The position numbers and the translations under genes are program-made. Shown here one piece after another: positions 25,445 through 33,440 of a DNA stretch of 64,000 nucleotides; within the stretch, counting starts at the first letter, position 1, and each line of letters begins with the position of its first letter. The DNA comes from G963666705 sp963666705 (GTDB lineage Bacteria; Pseudomonadota; Alphaproteobacteria; CADEGL01). Where the stretch lies: the NCBI GenBank assembly GCA_963666705.2, contig CAXXKO010000011.1, forward strand, positions 62,001 to 126,000, given 5' to 3'. The notes beneath the pieces are model-generated. The model did not search any database. It was given only the letters and a program-made list of their open reading frames with translations, and was not told the origin of the DNA.

Positions 25445-25653
25445 GGCCTGAATTCTCCCTTGGCTTTGGCGTAACCCGCACCCATTCCCAATAGGCTGCC
25501 GAGGGTCGGCGGACGAATGAGCCGGGGCCGCGAGTGCGTAACCGGAATGGAGCACCAATTCGCTGGCGACCGCCAGAAGCCGGCCATCCAGTCAACGGCG
25601 ACGCCGCGTGCATTGTCAAGCCGACCCGGGTGACCAACCCACCAGGTGTCCAC
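25441..25653 (-). CDS. Small hypothetical protein, possibly 5'-truncated
   Basis: 70 codons from GTG 25653 to TGA at 25441, ending AKAKGEFRP, with a four-base ATGA overlap onto the secreted protein at 24356-25444. That overlap is the main reason to take it seriously. Residues GHPGRLDNARGVAVDWMAG might be a beta-propeller-type fragment, but this is weak. MITE-1b starts 20 bp upstream of the GTG and a stop precedes it in frame, so the original 5' end may have been lost. It could equally be chance. Confidence 0.3.
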   Translation of the reverse strand: MDTWWVGHPGRLDNARGVAVDWMAGFWRSPANWCSIPVTHSRPRLIRPPTLGSLLGMGAGYAKAKGEFRP

Positions 25654-25673
25654 AATATCGGGTCAAGTCCTAG

Positions 25674-25935
25674 TACCCACTTTCATAATTCCGTGTGCCA
25701 TACGACGGCGCCCCGAGGTTCCCGGCTAGGAGGGTGGCGCGCCGTGATGCCGGGGCATCACAAGCGGCGCGCGACGACGTCCGGAGGCCTCGGGACGCCG
25801 TCCTACGGGTCGCTTTTCCCGCCCCCTCGGGGTGTCGGGGATGCTTGACGATGCCCCGGCATCGCCGGCGCACCCCCTCCTACCGAGGAGACGGGAAAAG
25901 CGATCGTATGGCACACGGATTTATGAAAGTGGGTA
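25674..25935 (+). repeat. MITE-1, copy b (262 bp)
   Basis: Flanked by CTAG (25670-25673 and 25936-25939). Ends TACCCACTTTCATAATTCC and the inverse; the right end reads CACGGATTTATGAAAGTG, one base different. No coding capacity. Same length and orientation as copy d. Confidence 0.92.
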
Positions 25936-25939
25936 CTAG

Positions 25940-26214
25940 TGTCCTGGTCCCTAAGTACGTGGCATTTAGGACGGCCTTGCGGGTCTCGCGGCTAGAAGGG
26001 TGGCGCGCCGTGATGCCGGGGCATCACCCAAGGGATCTCTGTGGCCGCGCGACGACGACTGGGGGCCTCGGGGCGCCGCCCGACCGGTCGCTTTTTCCCG
26101 CCCCCTCGGGGCGTCGAGGGCGCTTGACGATGCCCCGGTATCGCCGGCGCACCCCCTCCTACCGAGGAGACGGGAAAAGCGATCGTATGGAACACGGAAT
26201 TATGAAAGTGGGTA
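25940..26214 (+). repeat. MITE-1, copy c, with an atypical left end
   Basis: The right two thirds (GTGATGCCGGGGCATCAC ... GCGATCGTATGGAACACGG ... GAAAGTGGGTA) match MITE-1, but the left end reads TGTCCTGGTCCCTAAGTACG instead of the usual repeat. It starts exactly at the right CTAG of copy b and ends at the CTAG (26215-26218) used by the IS1182-family element. Probably a recombinant or decayed copy. Confidence 0.8.
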
Positions 26215-26218
26215 CTAG

Positions 26219-27742
26219 GAGCCTGTCCGAGAATTCGGATTTGGCTCGACGTGGGTATCGGAGTGTGATTCGTTAAACGGCATGAGCAAAACCTTTCGAG
26301 CTTGGGACGTGGATCAGGTCTGGCTGTTGCCGGCTTCGGTCCATGACTTCGTGCCGGCGGGACACGCGGCGCACCTGGTGCGGGATGCGGTGCGCGAGAG
26401 CCTGGACCTGTCGGCGATCTTTGCGGCCTATGGCGAGGCGCGCGGCCAGCCGCCCTACCACCCGGTGATGATGGTGGCGCTGTTGCTGTACGCCTACAGC
26501 GTCGGCGTCTATTCGTCGCGCCGCATCGCCAGGGGGTGTGAGGAGCGCGTCGACTTCATGGCGGTGACGGGGATGCAGCGGCCCGACTTCCGCACCATCT
26601 CGGATTTCCGCAAGCGCCATCTCGCGGCGCTGTCGGGGCTGTTCGCGCAGGTGCTGGCCCTGTGCCGCCGGGCGGGGCTGGTCAAGCTCGGCCATGTGGC
26701 GCTGGACGGCACCAAGATCAAGGCCAACGCCTCCAAGTACAAGGCGATGTCTTACGCCCGCATGGTCAGGGCGGAGGCCGGGCTCGAGGCGGTGGTCGAG
26801 AGCTGGCTCGATCGGGCGGCGGCGGCCGATGCGGCGGAGGACGAGGCGTTGGGGGTCGCGGCGCGGGGCGACGAGATGCCGGCCTGGGTCGCCGACAAGG
26901 CCAAGCGTCTGGCCAAGATTCGCGAGGCCAAGGCCGCCCTGGAGGCCGAGGCGCGGGACGCGGCCGCGCGCGCCGCCCAGACGCGGGCGCCGAAGCGCCC
27001 GGGACCCAAGCCCAAGCCGCCGGCGGATGTGCCGGCGGACAAGGCGCAGCGCAACTTCACCGACCCCGAGAGCCGCATCCTCAAGACCAAGGACGGCTTC
27101 ATCCAGGGCTATAATGCCCAGGCCGCGGTCGATGCCAAACGCCAGATCATCGTCGCCCACGCCCTGACCGATTCGACCAGCGACCAGGGCCAGCTCGAAC
27201 CCCTGATCGACGCCATCGAAGCCAACCTCGGGCGGCGTCCCAGGGAGATATCGGCGGACGCCGGCTACTGCTCGAAGGCGAACCTGGAGGCCGCCGATAG
27301 GCGGGGCATCAAGCCCTACATCGCGACCGGGCGGCAAAAGCACGGCCAAGCCGCCGCCGTGGGCCCGCGCGCCGCGCCGCCCGGCGGCCGGGTCGCGGCC
27401 ATGGCGGCCACCCTCAGGCGCGCCGGGCGCCGCAGCCGCTACCGCCTGCGCAAGCAGACCGTCGAGCCGGTGTTCGGCCAGATCAAGCAGGCCCGGGGCT
27501 TCCGTCAGTTCCTGCTGCGCGGCCGTGAGAAGGTCACATGCGAATGGGCGATGATCTGCACCGCCCACAACCTGGCCAAGCTCGCCGTCGCCCAAGCGCC
27601 ATGAGACGCCGAGACCAATCATGCCTCTCGCCGCGCCAAGCCCCTGAAGGCAACCACCCATGAGCCAAACCACCAAAATCACGACAAGACCACTCGCCAT
27701 CACCCCAATGCTTGCCAACAACATCAAATCTCGGACAGGCTC
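26219..27742 (+). mobile_element. IS1182-family element flanked by CTAG
   Basis: 1524 bp. Inverted ends GAGCCTGTCCGAGAATT (left) and GAGCCTGTCCGAGATTT (reverse of right). CTAG at 26215-26218 and 27743-27746 is the likely target duplication. Carries one transposase and about 140 bp of trailing non-coding DNA. Confidence 0.9.
26282..27604 (+). CDS. IS1182-family transposase
   Basis: 440 residues. Seen: N-terminal domain WLLPASVHDFVPAGHAAHLV and YHPVMMVALLLYAYSVGVYSS, first catalytic Asp in HVALDGTKIKANASK, a charged insertion of about 110 residues rich in Ala, Lys and Glu (probable coiled coil), second Asp in EISADAGYCSKAN, and Glu in TVEPVFGQIKQARGFRQF. Full length and undamaged. Confidence 0.95.
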   Translation: MSKTFRAWDVDQVWLLPASVHDFVPAGHAAHLVRDAVRESLDLSAIFAAYGEARGQPPYHPVMMVALLLYAYSVGVYSSRRIARGCEERVDFMAVTGMQRPDFRTISDFRKRHLAALSGLFAQVLALCRRAGLVKLGHVALDGTKIKANASKYKAMSYARMVRAEAGLEAVVESWLDRAAAADAAEDEALGVAARGDEMPAWVADKAKRLAKIREAKAALEAEARDAAARAAQTRAPKRPGPKPKPPADVPADKAQRNFTDPESRILKTKDGFIQGYNAQAAVDAKRQIIVAHALTDSTSDQGQLEPLIDAIEANLGRRPREISADAGYCSKANLEAADRRGIKPYIATGRQKHGQAAAVGPRAAPPGGRVAAMAATLRRAGRRSRYRLRKQTVEPVFGQIKQARGFRQFLLRGREKVTCEWAMICTAHNLAKLAVAQAP

Positions 27743-27881
27743 CTAGTCGGGTAATCCGGCGTCTCGGAAAGCGCTCGAGACGTACGTGCGCCCGCTCTCG
27801 GACTCCGAAAAGCGATTTCCTGCGCGACGACCTTTTGCCACAATCGCTGACCGTCCGCCCGAATGTGAGAGGGAGAAGGCG

Positions 27882-28289
27882 ATGGAAATTTCCGACAAGG
27901 CCCGCGAAGCGCTCGAGAAGACCCGCATTTGCGTACTCTCGACCACCGGCCCCGGCGATACGCCGCATGCCATCCCCATGTGGTACCGCTACCGCGACGG
28001 GGTCATCACCATCACCACCTCGAGCCGCTCGCAGAAGTACAAGAACGTCCAGCGCATCGGCAAGGCCATGGTGGTGATCGACGACCGCGAGCCGCCCTAC
28101 TACGCGGTGATGGTCAAGGGCGACGCCGAGACCGGTCCCGGCTTCACCCGCGCGGAGGAATTCGAGATGGCTCTGCGCTACCTGGGCGAGGAGCACGTGG
28201 CCCCCTTCATGGAGGTCTACGACGCCGGCGGAAGCGACGACGCCACCATCGTCATCCGCCCGACCAAGGCGATCGAGTACGGTGCTTAG
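27882..28289 (+). CDS. Pyridoxamine 5'-phosphate oxidase-fold (PPOX class) protein
   Basis: 135 residues. Seen: TRICVLSTTGPGDTPHAIPM, WYRYRDGVITITTSSRSQKYKN and AMVVIDDREPPYYAVMVKGDAE, the split-barrel strand pattern of PPOX-class F420/FMN-dependent proteins. The ATG at 27882 is chosen because GAGGGAGAAGG precedes it; a longer frame from 27786 starts in IS-adjacent DNA. Possible flavin reductase or deazaflavin-dependent reductase; substrate unknown. It stands alone between the IS1182 element and the broken M24 gene. Confidence 0.87.
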   Translation: MEISDKAREALEKTRICVLSTTGPGDTPHAIPMWYRYRDGVITITTSSRSQKYKNVQRIGKAMVVIDDREPPYYAVMVKGDAETGPGFTRAEEFEMALRYLGEEHVAPFMEVYDAGGSDDATIVIRPTKAIEYGA

Positions 28290-28679
28290 AGCGCGCGGTC
28301 GGCGATCCGGCCGAGCGGAAGCAGTTCGATTGTATTCGGTGCGTGCGGGAGGTATCCGAGCGCAAATCGGGTCACCCGGCGTATTCGCTTGCTTGGCCTC
28401 CAGTGCGAGGGCGCGAGCGTGGCGGCCCTCGCGGCCGGACCTTGAAATCTCGATTGCAGGATTTATATCCTGAGAATGGTTCGATCGCAGGGCTGAATTC
28501 GCGAACGGCGTTAAGGTTTGTCAAGGTTTGAAGCGTCCAGATTATGGAAAACGAAATAAGCTTCTGATTCACAAAACGAATTTCTTGATTCGGAGGGATT
28601 CTGACCTTAACACCTTGGATGATTTCGGGAGCATAGGCGCGCCGGCGGGCGCGGCCATGAAGGGAAGGGGAGGGACACC
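28290..28679. other. 390-bp intergenic region with no supported gene
   Basis: No frame shows family resemblance. The right part (28440-28620) is noticeably AT-richer than the surroundings (for example TTTATATCCTGAGAATGG and AAAACGAAATAAGCTTCTG) and may hold the promoter of the M24 gene. GAAGGGAAGGGGAGGG directly before 28680 is a strong ribosome site for that gene. Confidence 0.6.
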
Positions 28680-28974
28680 ATGGCCCGGCACGCGCTGCCA
28701 TTCAGCCGCGAGGAATATCTCGGCCGCCTCGCGCGCACGCGCGCGGCCATGGCGGCGGGCGGGATCGACCTCCTGCTGGTCTCTGTCAATGGCGGAGCAA
28801 AAAGGGACCACCTCGGCGGTGTAAGAAGGGACCGCTTGGCGGCTGCGGGCTTGTCCCCGTAGTCCACGGGAGGGCCCCGCGCGCGACGCGGTGTGCCCTC
28901 AACAGGCTGACGCGGCGGCGCGCGCGGGAGGGACCTGTGGGCCCACGGGGTCAAGCGTGGGCTGGGTGGTCGGT

Positions 28975-29739
28975 TCAGTTAGCAGTCGGGGTTTGACGCC
29001 TGCGGCTCTGGTTGAGCCTGTAGCTGTCACCGTTCATCTCGAGGATGTTGACGTGGTGGGTGAGGCGATCGAGGAGCGCGCCGGTGAGGCGCTCGGAGCC
29101 GAACACCTCGGTCCATTCGTCGAAGGGCAGATTGGTGGTGACCAGGGTCGAGCCCCGCTCGTAGCGTTGGCTGAACACCTCGAACAACAGCTCGGCGCCG
29201 GTCTTCGACAGCGGCACGAAGCCGAGTTCGTCGACGATCAGAAGCTTGTAGGTGGCGAGCTTCTTCTGGAACCTCAGCAGCTGCTTGTCATCGCGGGCCT
29301 CGATGAGTTCGTGGACCAGCGCGGCGGCAGTGATGAAGCCGACCGAGAGGCCCTTCTGGCAGGCCGCCAGGCCGAGACCGAGGGCGATGTGGGTCTTGCC
29401 GGTCCCACTGTTGCCGAGCGCGATGAGGTTCTCGCGGCGCTCGATGTACTCGCAGCGGGCCAGCTCCAGGACCAGCGCCTTGTTGAGCGAGGGGATGACC
29501 TTGAAGTCGAAGCTGTCGAGGCTCTTGACCACGGGGAAGCGCGCCGCCTTGATGCGCCGCTCGACCATGCGGCGCTCGCGGTCGATCAGCTCGAGCTCGG
29601 CGAGTCTCAACAGGTAGCGGACGTGATCGACGCCTTCCGAGGCGCACTGCCGGGCGATCTTGTCGTACTCGCGCAGGAAGGTCGGCAGCTTCAGCGTCTC
29701 GAGGTGGTGGGCGAGCAGCACTTGCGGTGTGTCGGTCAT
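28975..29739 (-). CDS. istB: IS21-family helper ATPase IstB (type B, copy 2)
   Basis: 254 residues, the same protein as at 7184-7948 (MTDTPQVLLAHHLETLKLP, Walker A GNSGTGKTH, Walker B LLIVDELGF). Overlaps istA by ATGA. Intact. Confidence 0.95.
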   Translation of the reverse strand: MTDTPQVLLAHHLETLKLPTFLREYDKIARQCASEGVDHVRYLLRLAELELIDRERRMVERRIKAARFPVVKSLDSFDFKVIPSLNKALVLELARCEYIERRENLIALGNSGTGKTHIALGLGLAACQKGLSVGFITAAALVHELIEARDDKQLLRFQKKLATYKLLIVDELGFVPLSKTGAELLFEVFSQRYERGSTLVTTNLPFDEWTEVFGSERLTGALLDRLTHHVNILEMNGDSYRLNQSRRRQTPTAN

Positions 29740-31235
29740 GCGCCGAGCCCCGACAGCAGGCTCATGTACGACTTGGCGGACGTCATCGCGACCCGGGCGC
29801 GCGGCAGATACGGATAGACGTCGAGGTTGAGCCTGGGCGGCCGCCGCTCGATGCGGCACAGTACCAGGTGCTTCACCGCATCAAAGCCGATTGCGCCGAG
29901 CCGCAGGGCGTCGCCGACCGCACCCTCGACCTCCTCGAGCCGGAAGGTCTCCAGTAGACGGAGCACCTGGACGTACTCGCGCTTGCCTGCCTTGCCCATA
30001 CGAGCTTCGAGGAGCCGCCGCAGAGTGATGAAGGCCTCGGGCAGGTCCCAGCCCGCCAATGGCGCGGCCTGGTCGAGGGCGCCGATCTTCTGCTCGATCA
30101 AGGGCAGGTAATGCAGCGGGTCGAAGATCAGGTCCTCGCTGTCGTAGGACCGGCGGTGCCGGGCGATCACCTCGGCCCCGCAGCTGATCACCACCTCATC
30201 GACGTAGCCCCGGATGAGCACCTCACGGTGGCCGTAGGCCACGGGCACGGAATAGTCGTTGCTGCGGTAACGCACCAGCGACAGCGAACTCGCCCGTCCA
30301 GGGCGCTTATCGCAGGCATCATAGGGAGCAGGCGGCAATGGCAAGAGAACTTGACGATCCCGCTCGAGACGCTCGCCGATGGTCTCCTTGTGGCCCCGCA
30401 GCCGCGCCGCCTGGCGCCGGCGGCACTGTTCGGCGAGAGCATCGTTGAGGGCCGCGAAGCTCTCGGCACGCGGGACGGGGACCAGGAAGTTCCGCCGGAT
30501 GAAGCCGACCAGTCCCTCGACCTTGCCCTTGTCGTTGCCCTTGCCCGGCCGGCCGAACCTGTCCTCGAACAGATAGTGGGACTGAAGCTCCGTGAAGACG
30601 CGCGTTCGCTGCCGCTTCCCATCGCCCAGGATCCGGGCAACCGCCAGCTTGGTGTTGTCGTACAGGATGGATCGGGGGACGCCGCCGAAGAAGGCAAACG
30701 CCGCGTTGTGGCCATCGCAGAATGCTTCGGTCGTCTCCGCCGGATAGGCCGCAACAAAGCAACCATCACTGTGGGGAAGGTCGAAGGCAAGGAAGTGGAT
30801 CTTCCGTAACGCGCCGCCGATCACCGCCATCGCTTCGCCGAAGTCCGCCTGGGCGTGACCGGGGGAATGGGAGAGTGGCACGAACACCTCACGCGACCGA
30901 AGCCCCTGCTCACGAACGTAGTCCTTCACGATGGTGTAGCCGCCCGTGAAACCGTACTCGTCCCGGAGGCGGTCGAAGATGCGCTTCGCAGTGTGCCGTT
31001 GCTTGCGGTGGCTGGTCCGATCGTCTTCCAAGATCCGATCGATGATTCCCGTGAACGGACCCAGCTTTGGCCGCCTCGGCGGCGCGCTTCGGCGATACCC
31101 TGGCGGCACCGAGAACGACAGCATCTTACGGACCGTCTTGCGGTCTACACCAAACACCCGCGAGGCCTCGCGGGTGCTCATCCCCTCGACATGACACGCC
31201 CGCCGAACCCGTGCGTACAACTCCACCCGATACAT
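29736..31235 (-). CDS. istA: IS21-family transposase IstA (type B, copy 2)
   Basis: 499 residues from ATG at 31235, the same protein as at 7945-9444, with HTH STREASRVFGVDRKTVRK and DDE residues in QADFGEAM, SILYDNTK and GKVEGLVGF. Intact. Confidence 0.95.
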   Translation of the reverse strand: MYRVELYARVRRACHVEGMSTREASRVFGVDRKTVRKMLSFSVPPGYRRSAPPRRPKLGPFTGIIDRILEDDRTSHRKQRHTAKRIFDRLRDEYGFTGGYTIVKDYVREQGLRSREVFVPLSHSPGHAQADFGEAMAVIGGALRKIHFLAFDLPHSDGCFVAAYPAETTEAFCDGHNAAFAFFGGVPRSILYDNTKLAVARILGDGKRQRTRVFTELQSHYLFEDRFGRPGKGNDKGKVEGLVGFIRRNFLVPVPRAESFAALNDALAEQCRRRQAARLRGHKETIGERLERDRQVLLPLPPAPYDACDKRPGRASSLSLVRYRSNDYSVPVAYGHREVLIRGYVDEVVISCGAEVIARHRRSYDSEDLIFDPLHYLPLIEQKIGALDQAAPLAGWDLPEAFITLRRLLEARMGKAGKREYVQVLRLLETFRLEEVEGAVGDALRLGAIGFDAVKHLVLCRIERRPPRLNLDVYPYLPRARVAMTSAKSYMSLLSGLGA

Positions 31236-32462
31236 CCCCCCCGCCTTCCAGTCAGAGCAACCCTGACAGAAGGCTATACGCGGTCCCATTTTGGTCCGCC
31301 GCAGCCGGATCGACCGGCCGCTTCAGTGGGGGATTATTGCTCTGCCGTTCTCAGGTCTCCTCGCCCGAGAATATCCTGTGGCTCTCGGGCTACCAGGCCA
31401 AGGGCATCTTCGCCTTCCAGATGCTCATGGTGCCGGCGGCGGGGGACGTGCGGCTCGTCACCCGCGGCATCGAGACCGGCAACGTCCGCTGCATGCCCGA
31501 GGACGCGGTGGTGGACGCCTTCGAGACCTATGGCGACACGACAGCGCCAGTGGCGACGGCCGCTTCCCTGGTGCGGGGCGAATACGGGGGCGCCCACACC
31601 GTCGGCGTCGAGAAGGTCAATCCCTTCCTGGGCGCGGCGCGGCTCGAGGCGCTCTCGGCGGCGCTCGACGGGCACAGCTTCAAGGACGCGAGCCACCTGG
31701 TCGACCGGGTGCGCCTCGTCAAGTCGCCGGCGGAGATCGAGTGCTTCCGCCGCTCCGCCGCCATCACCGACGCGGCCATGCTGGAGACCATCGACGCGGT
31801 CGCGGTCGGCGCGACGGACCGCGAGATCGCGGCCACCGCCCTCGCCAGCCTGATGCGGGGCGGCAGCGAGTACTGCGCCACCTGGCCCAACGTCATGGTG
31901 GGCTGGCGCGGCGGCCTCGCCCATGCCGGCTGGGATGGCACGCGGGTGGCGGCGGGCGAGCCCGTGGCCCTCGAGTTCGCCGCGTCGGTGGAGCGCTACC
32001 ACGCGCCGATCTTCCGCACGGTGATCCCCGGCGCGCCCAACGCGGAGGTCGGCCGGATCGCGGGCTGCATCACCGAGGCCCACGACGCCGGCCTGGCCGC
32101 CATGGGCCCGGGCAAGACCGTCGCCGCGGTGGACGCCGCGATCCGCGAGGTCGTCACCGAGGCGGGCTGCGCGCGCTATGCCCACTCGCGCTTCGGCTAC
32201 AGCCTCGGCCTCGCCTTCCCGCCGACCTGGGCCCAGTCCCTGTCGGTCGATATCGTGCCCGGCTCCGAGACGGTCTTCGAGCCCAACATGCTCTTCCACA
32301 TCCTCATCTACCTGCTCGAGCCGGCCACCTTCGGCGTCGCCACCAGCGCCACCGTGCTCGTCACCGAGACCGGCATCGAGCCCCTGACCAGGAGCCCCAA
32401 GGCGCCGGTTTTCGTTTGATGGATAGCGTTCTCCCGGCTGGCCGCTGACCTGAAGAAGCCGA

Positions 32463-32480
32463 TCGCCGCAGCTTGGTATC
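32463..32480 (+). repeat. Remnant of a MITE-3 terminal repeat
   Basis: TCGCCGCAGCTTGGTATC matches the right end of MITE-3 (TCACCGCAGCTTGGTATC, 19134-19151) with one mismatch. No partner end is nearby. It touches the 3' end of the PuuE-like gene. Confidence 0.55.
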
Positions 32481-33396
32481 AGCGCGGCGCCGGGTGGTGC
32501 GCGACCCAATGGCGCGCGATGTCGACGCCGCGGGCGATCCACACCTCGTCGTGCCCGAGCACGTAATCGAGGAAGCGCTCGAGGCCCGCGGCGCGGGCCG
32601 GCCGGCCGATGACCCGGTCGTGCAGACCCAGCGCCATCATCTTCGGCTCGCTTCCGCCCTCCCGGTAAAGCATGTCGAAAGCGTCCTTCATGTAGGTGAA
32701 GAAGTCGTCCGCGGTCACGAAGCCCCGGTGCTCGTTGAAGCGGTTGTCGTTGGTCTCGTAGGACATGGGAATGACGAGGTGCGGCTTGCCGCCGACCTCG
32801 ACCCAGTAGGGCAGCTCGTCGTTGAGCGCGTCCCGGTCGTAGAGGAAGCCGCCCTCCTCGACCAGGAGGCGCCTGGTGTTGGGGCTCGGCCGGCCCGTCA
32901 TCCACCCGACGGGGCGCTCGCCCGTCAGGCTGGCCAGCCCTTCGACGGCGCGCTGGATGTGCTCGCGCTCGACCGCCTCCGGGACGTGCTGATAGTCGAT
33001 CCAGCGCCAGCCGTGGCTGACCATCTCGTGGCCCGCCTCCATCATCGCGCGGGCGACCTCGCGGTTGCGCTCGACCGCCATCACGACGGCCCAGACGCTG
33101 ACCTTGATGTCCCGTTCGGCGAGGATGCGCAAAATGCGCCACACGCCCCGGCGGCTACCGTACTCGAAGCTCGATTCGGGGATCATGCCGCGCGCGCCCG
33201 GCACGGCGGGGAAGCCCGTATCCGTCAGCATGCCCTCGGACGCCGGGTCGCCGTGGAGAATGCTGTTCTCGCCGCCGCCCTCGTAGTTGAGGGCGATGGT
33301 CAGGGCCACGCGCGCCCCGCCCGGCCACTTGGGATCCGGCGGGTTGGCGCCATAGCCCACCATGTCGCGCGGGTAGGGTCCGTCGGATGCGGTCAT
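32479..33396 (-). CDS. PuuE-type polysaccharide deacetylase-like protein (putative allantoinase)
   Basis: 305 residues. Seen: YPRDMVGYGANPPDPKWPGG and LNYEGGGENSILHGDPASE, the characteristic N-terminus of PuuE, then FEYGSRRGVWRILRIL, HEMVSHGWRWIDYQ and MTGRPSPNTRRLL. PuuE belongs to the NodB-like deacetylase fold and was described as an allantoinase in ureide breakdown. I start at ATG 33396 because GGGGAGGCGGGT precedes it. It is 44 bp downstream of the ABC transporter gene in the same orientation, so it is likely the last gene of that operon, which points to a ureide or related cyclic amide as the imported compound. Exact substrate not proven. Confidence 0.85.
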   Translation of the reverse strand: MTASDGPYPRDMVGYGANPPDPKWPGGARVALTIALNYEGGGENSILHGDPASEGMLTDTGFPAVPGARGMIPESSFEYGSRRGVWRILRILAERDIKVSVWAVVMAVERNREVARAMMEAGHEMVSHGWRWIDYQHVPEAVEREHIQRAVEGLASLTGERPVGWMTGRPSPNTRRLLVEEGGFLYDRDALNDELPYWVEVGGKPHLVIPMSYETNDNRFNEHRGFVTADDFFTYMKDAFDMLYREGGSEPKMMALGLHDRVIGRPARAAGLERFLDYVLGHDEVWIARGVDIARHWVAHHPAPR

Positions 33397-33440
33397 ACCC
33401 GCCTCCCCGTCACTCGGGCCGCCGGCCACCGGGGCCGGCC

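Larger units (their letters stand above)
28784..31353 (-). mobile_element. IS21-family element type B, copy 2
   Basis: 2570 bp, the same ends and length as copy 1 (TGTCAATGGCGGAGC and inverse TGAGAACGGCAGAGC). Target duplication GGTCTC at 28778-28783 and 31354-31359, six bases here against eight for copy 1. By eye only scattered single-base differences from copy 1, which indicates recent movement. Confidence 0.95.
28680..32419 (+). pseudogene. Creatinase-like M24 family protein, split by IS21 type B copy 2
   Basis: The 5' part (28680-28783) encodes MARHALPFSREEYLGRLART up to DLLLVS; the 3' part resumes after the second GGTCTC (31354-31359) and reads SPENILWLSGYQ to the stop at 32419. Joining at the 6-bp duplication restores a frame of about 390 codons with LLVSSPENILWLSGYQ, the usual creatinase-type N-domain motif. 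In the C-domain the metal-ligand motif reads LEFAASVERYHAPIFRT, so the Asp ligands are replaced as in the two M24 proteins at 10410-12811; FGYSLGLAFPPTW and FEPNMLFHI follow. It is a third, more distant paralogue. Without precise excision it is not functional. Confidence 0.92.

Noticed and set aside
25674..26214. CRISPR-like array
   Set aside because: Repeated palindromes here are two MITE copies of about 260 bp, with no short direct repeats or unique spacers.
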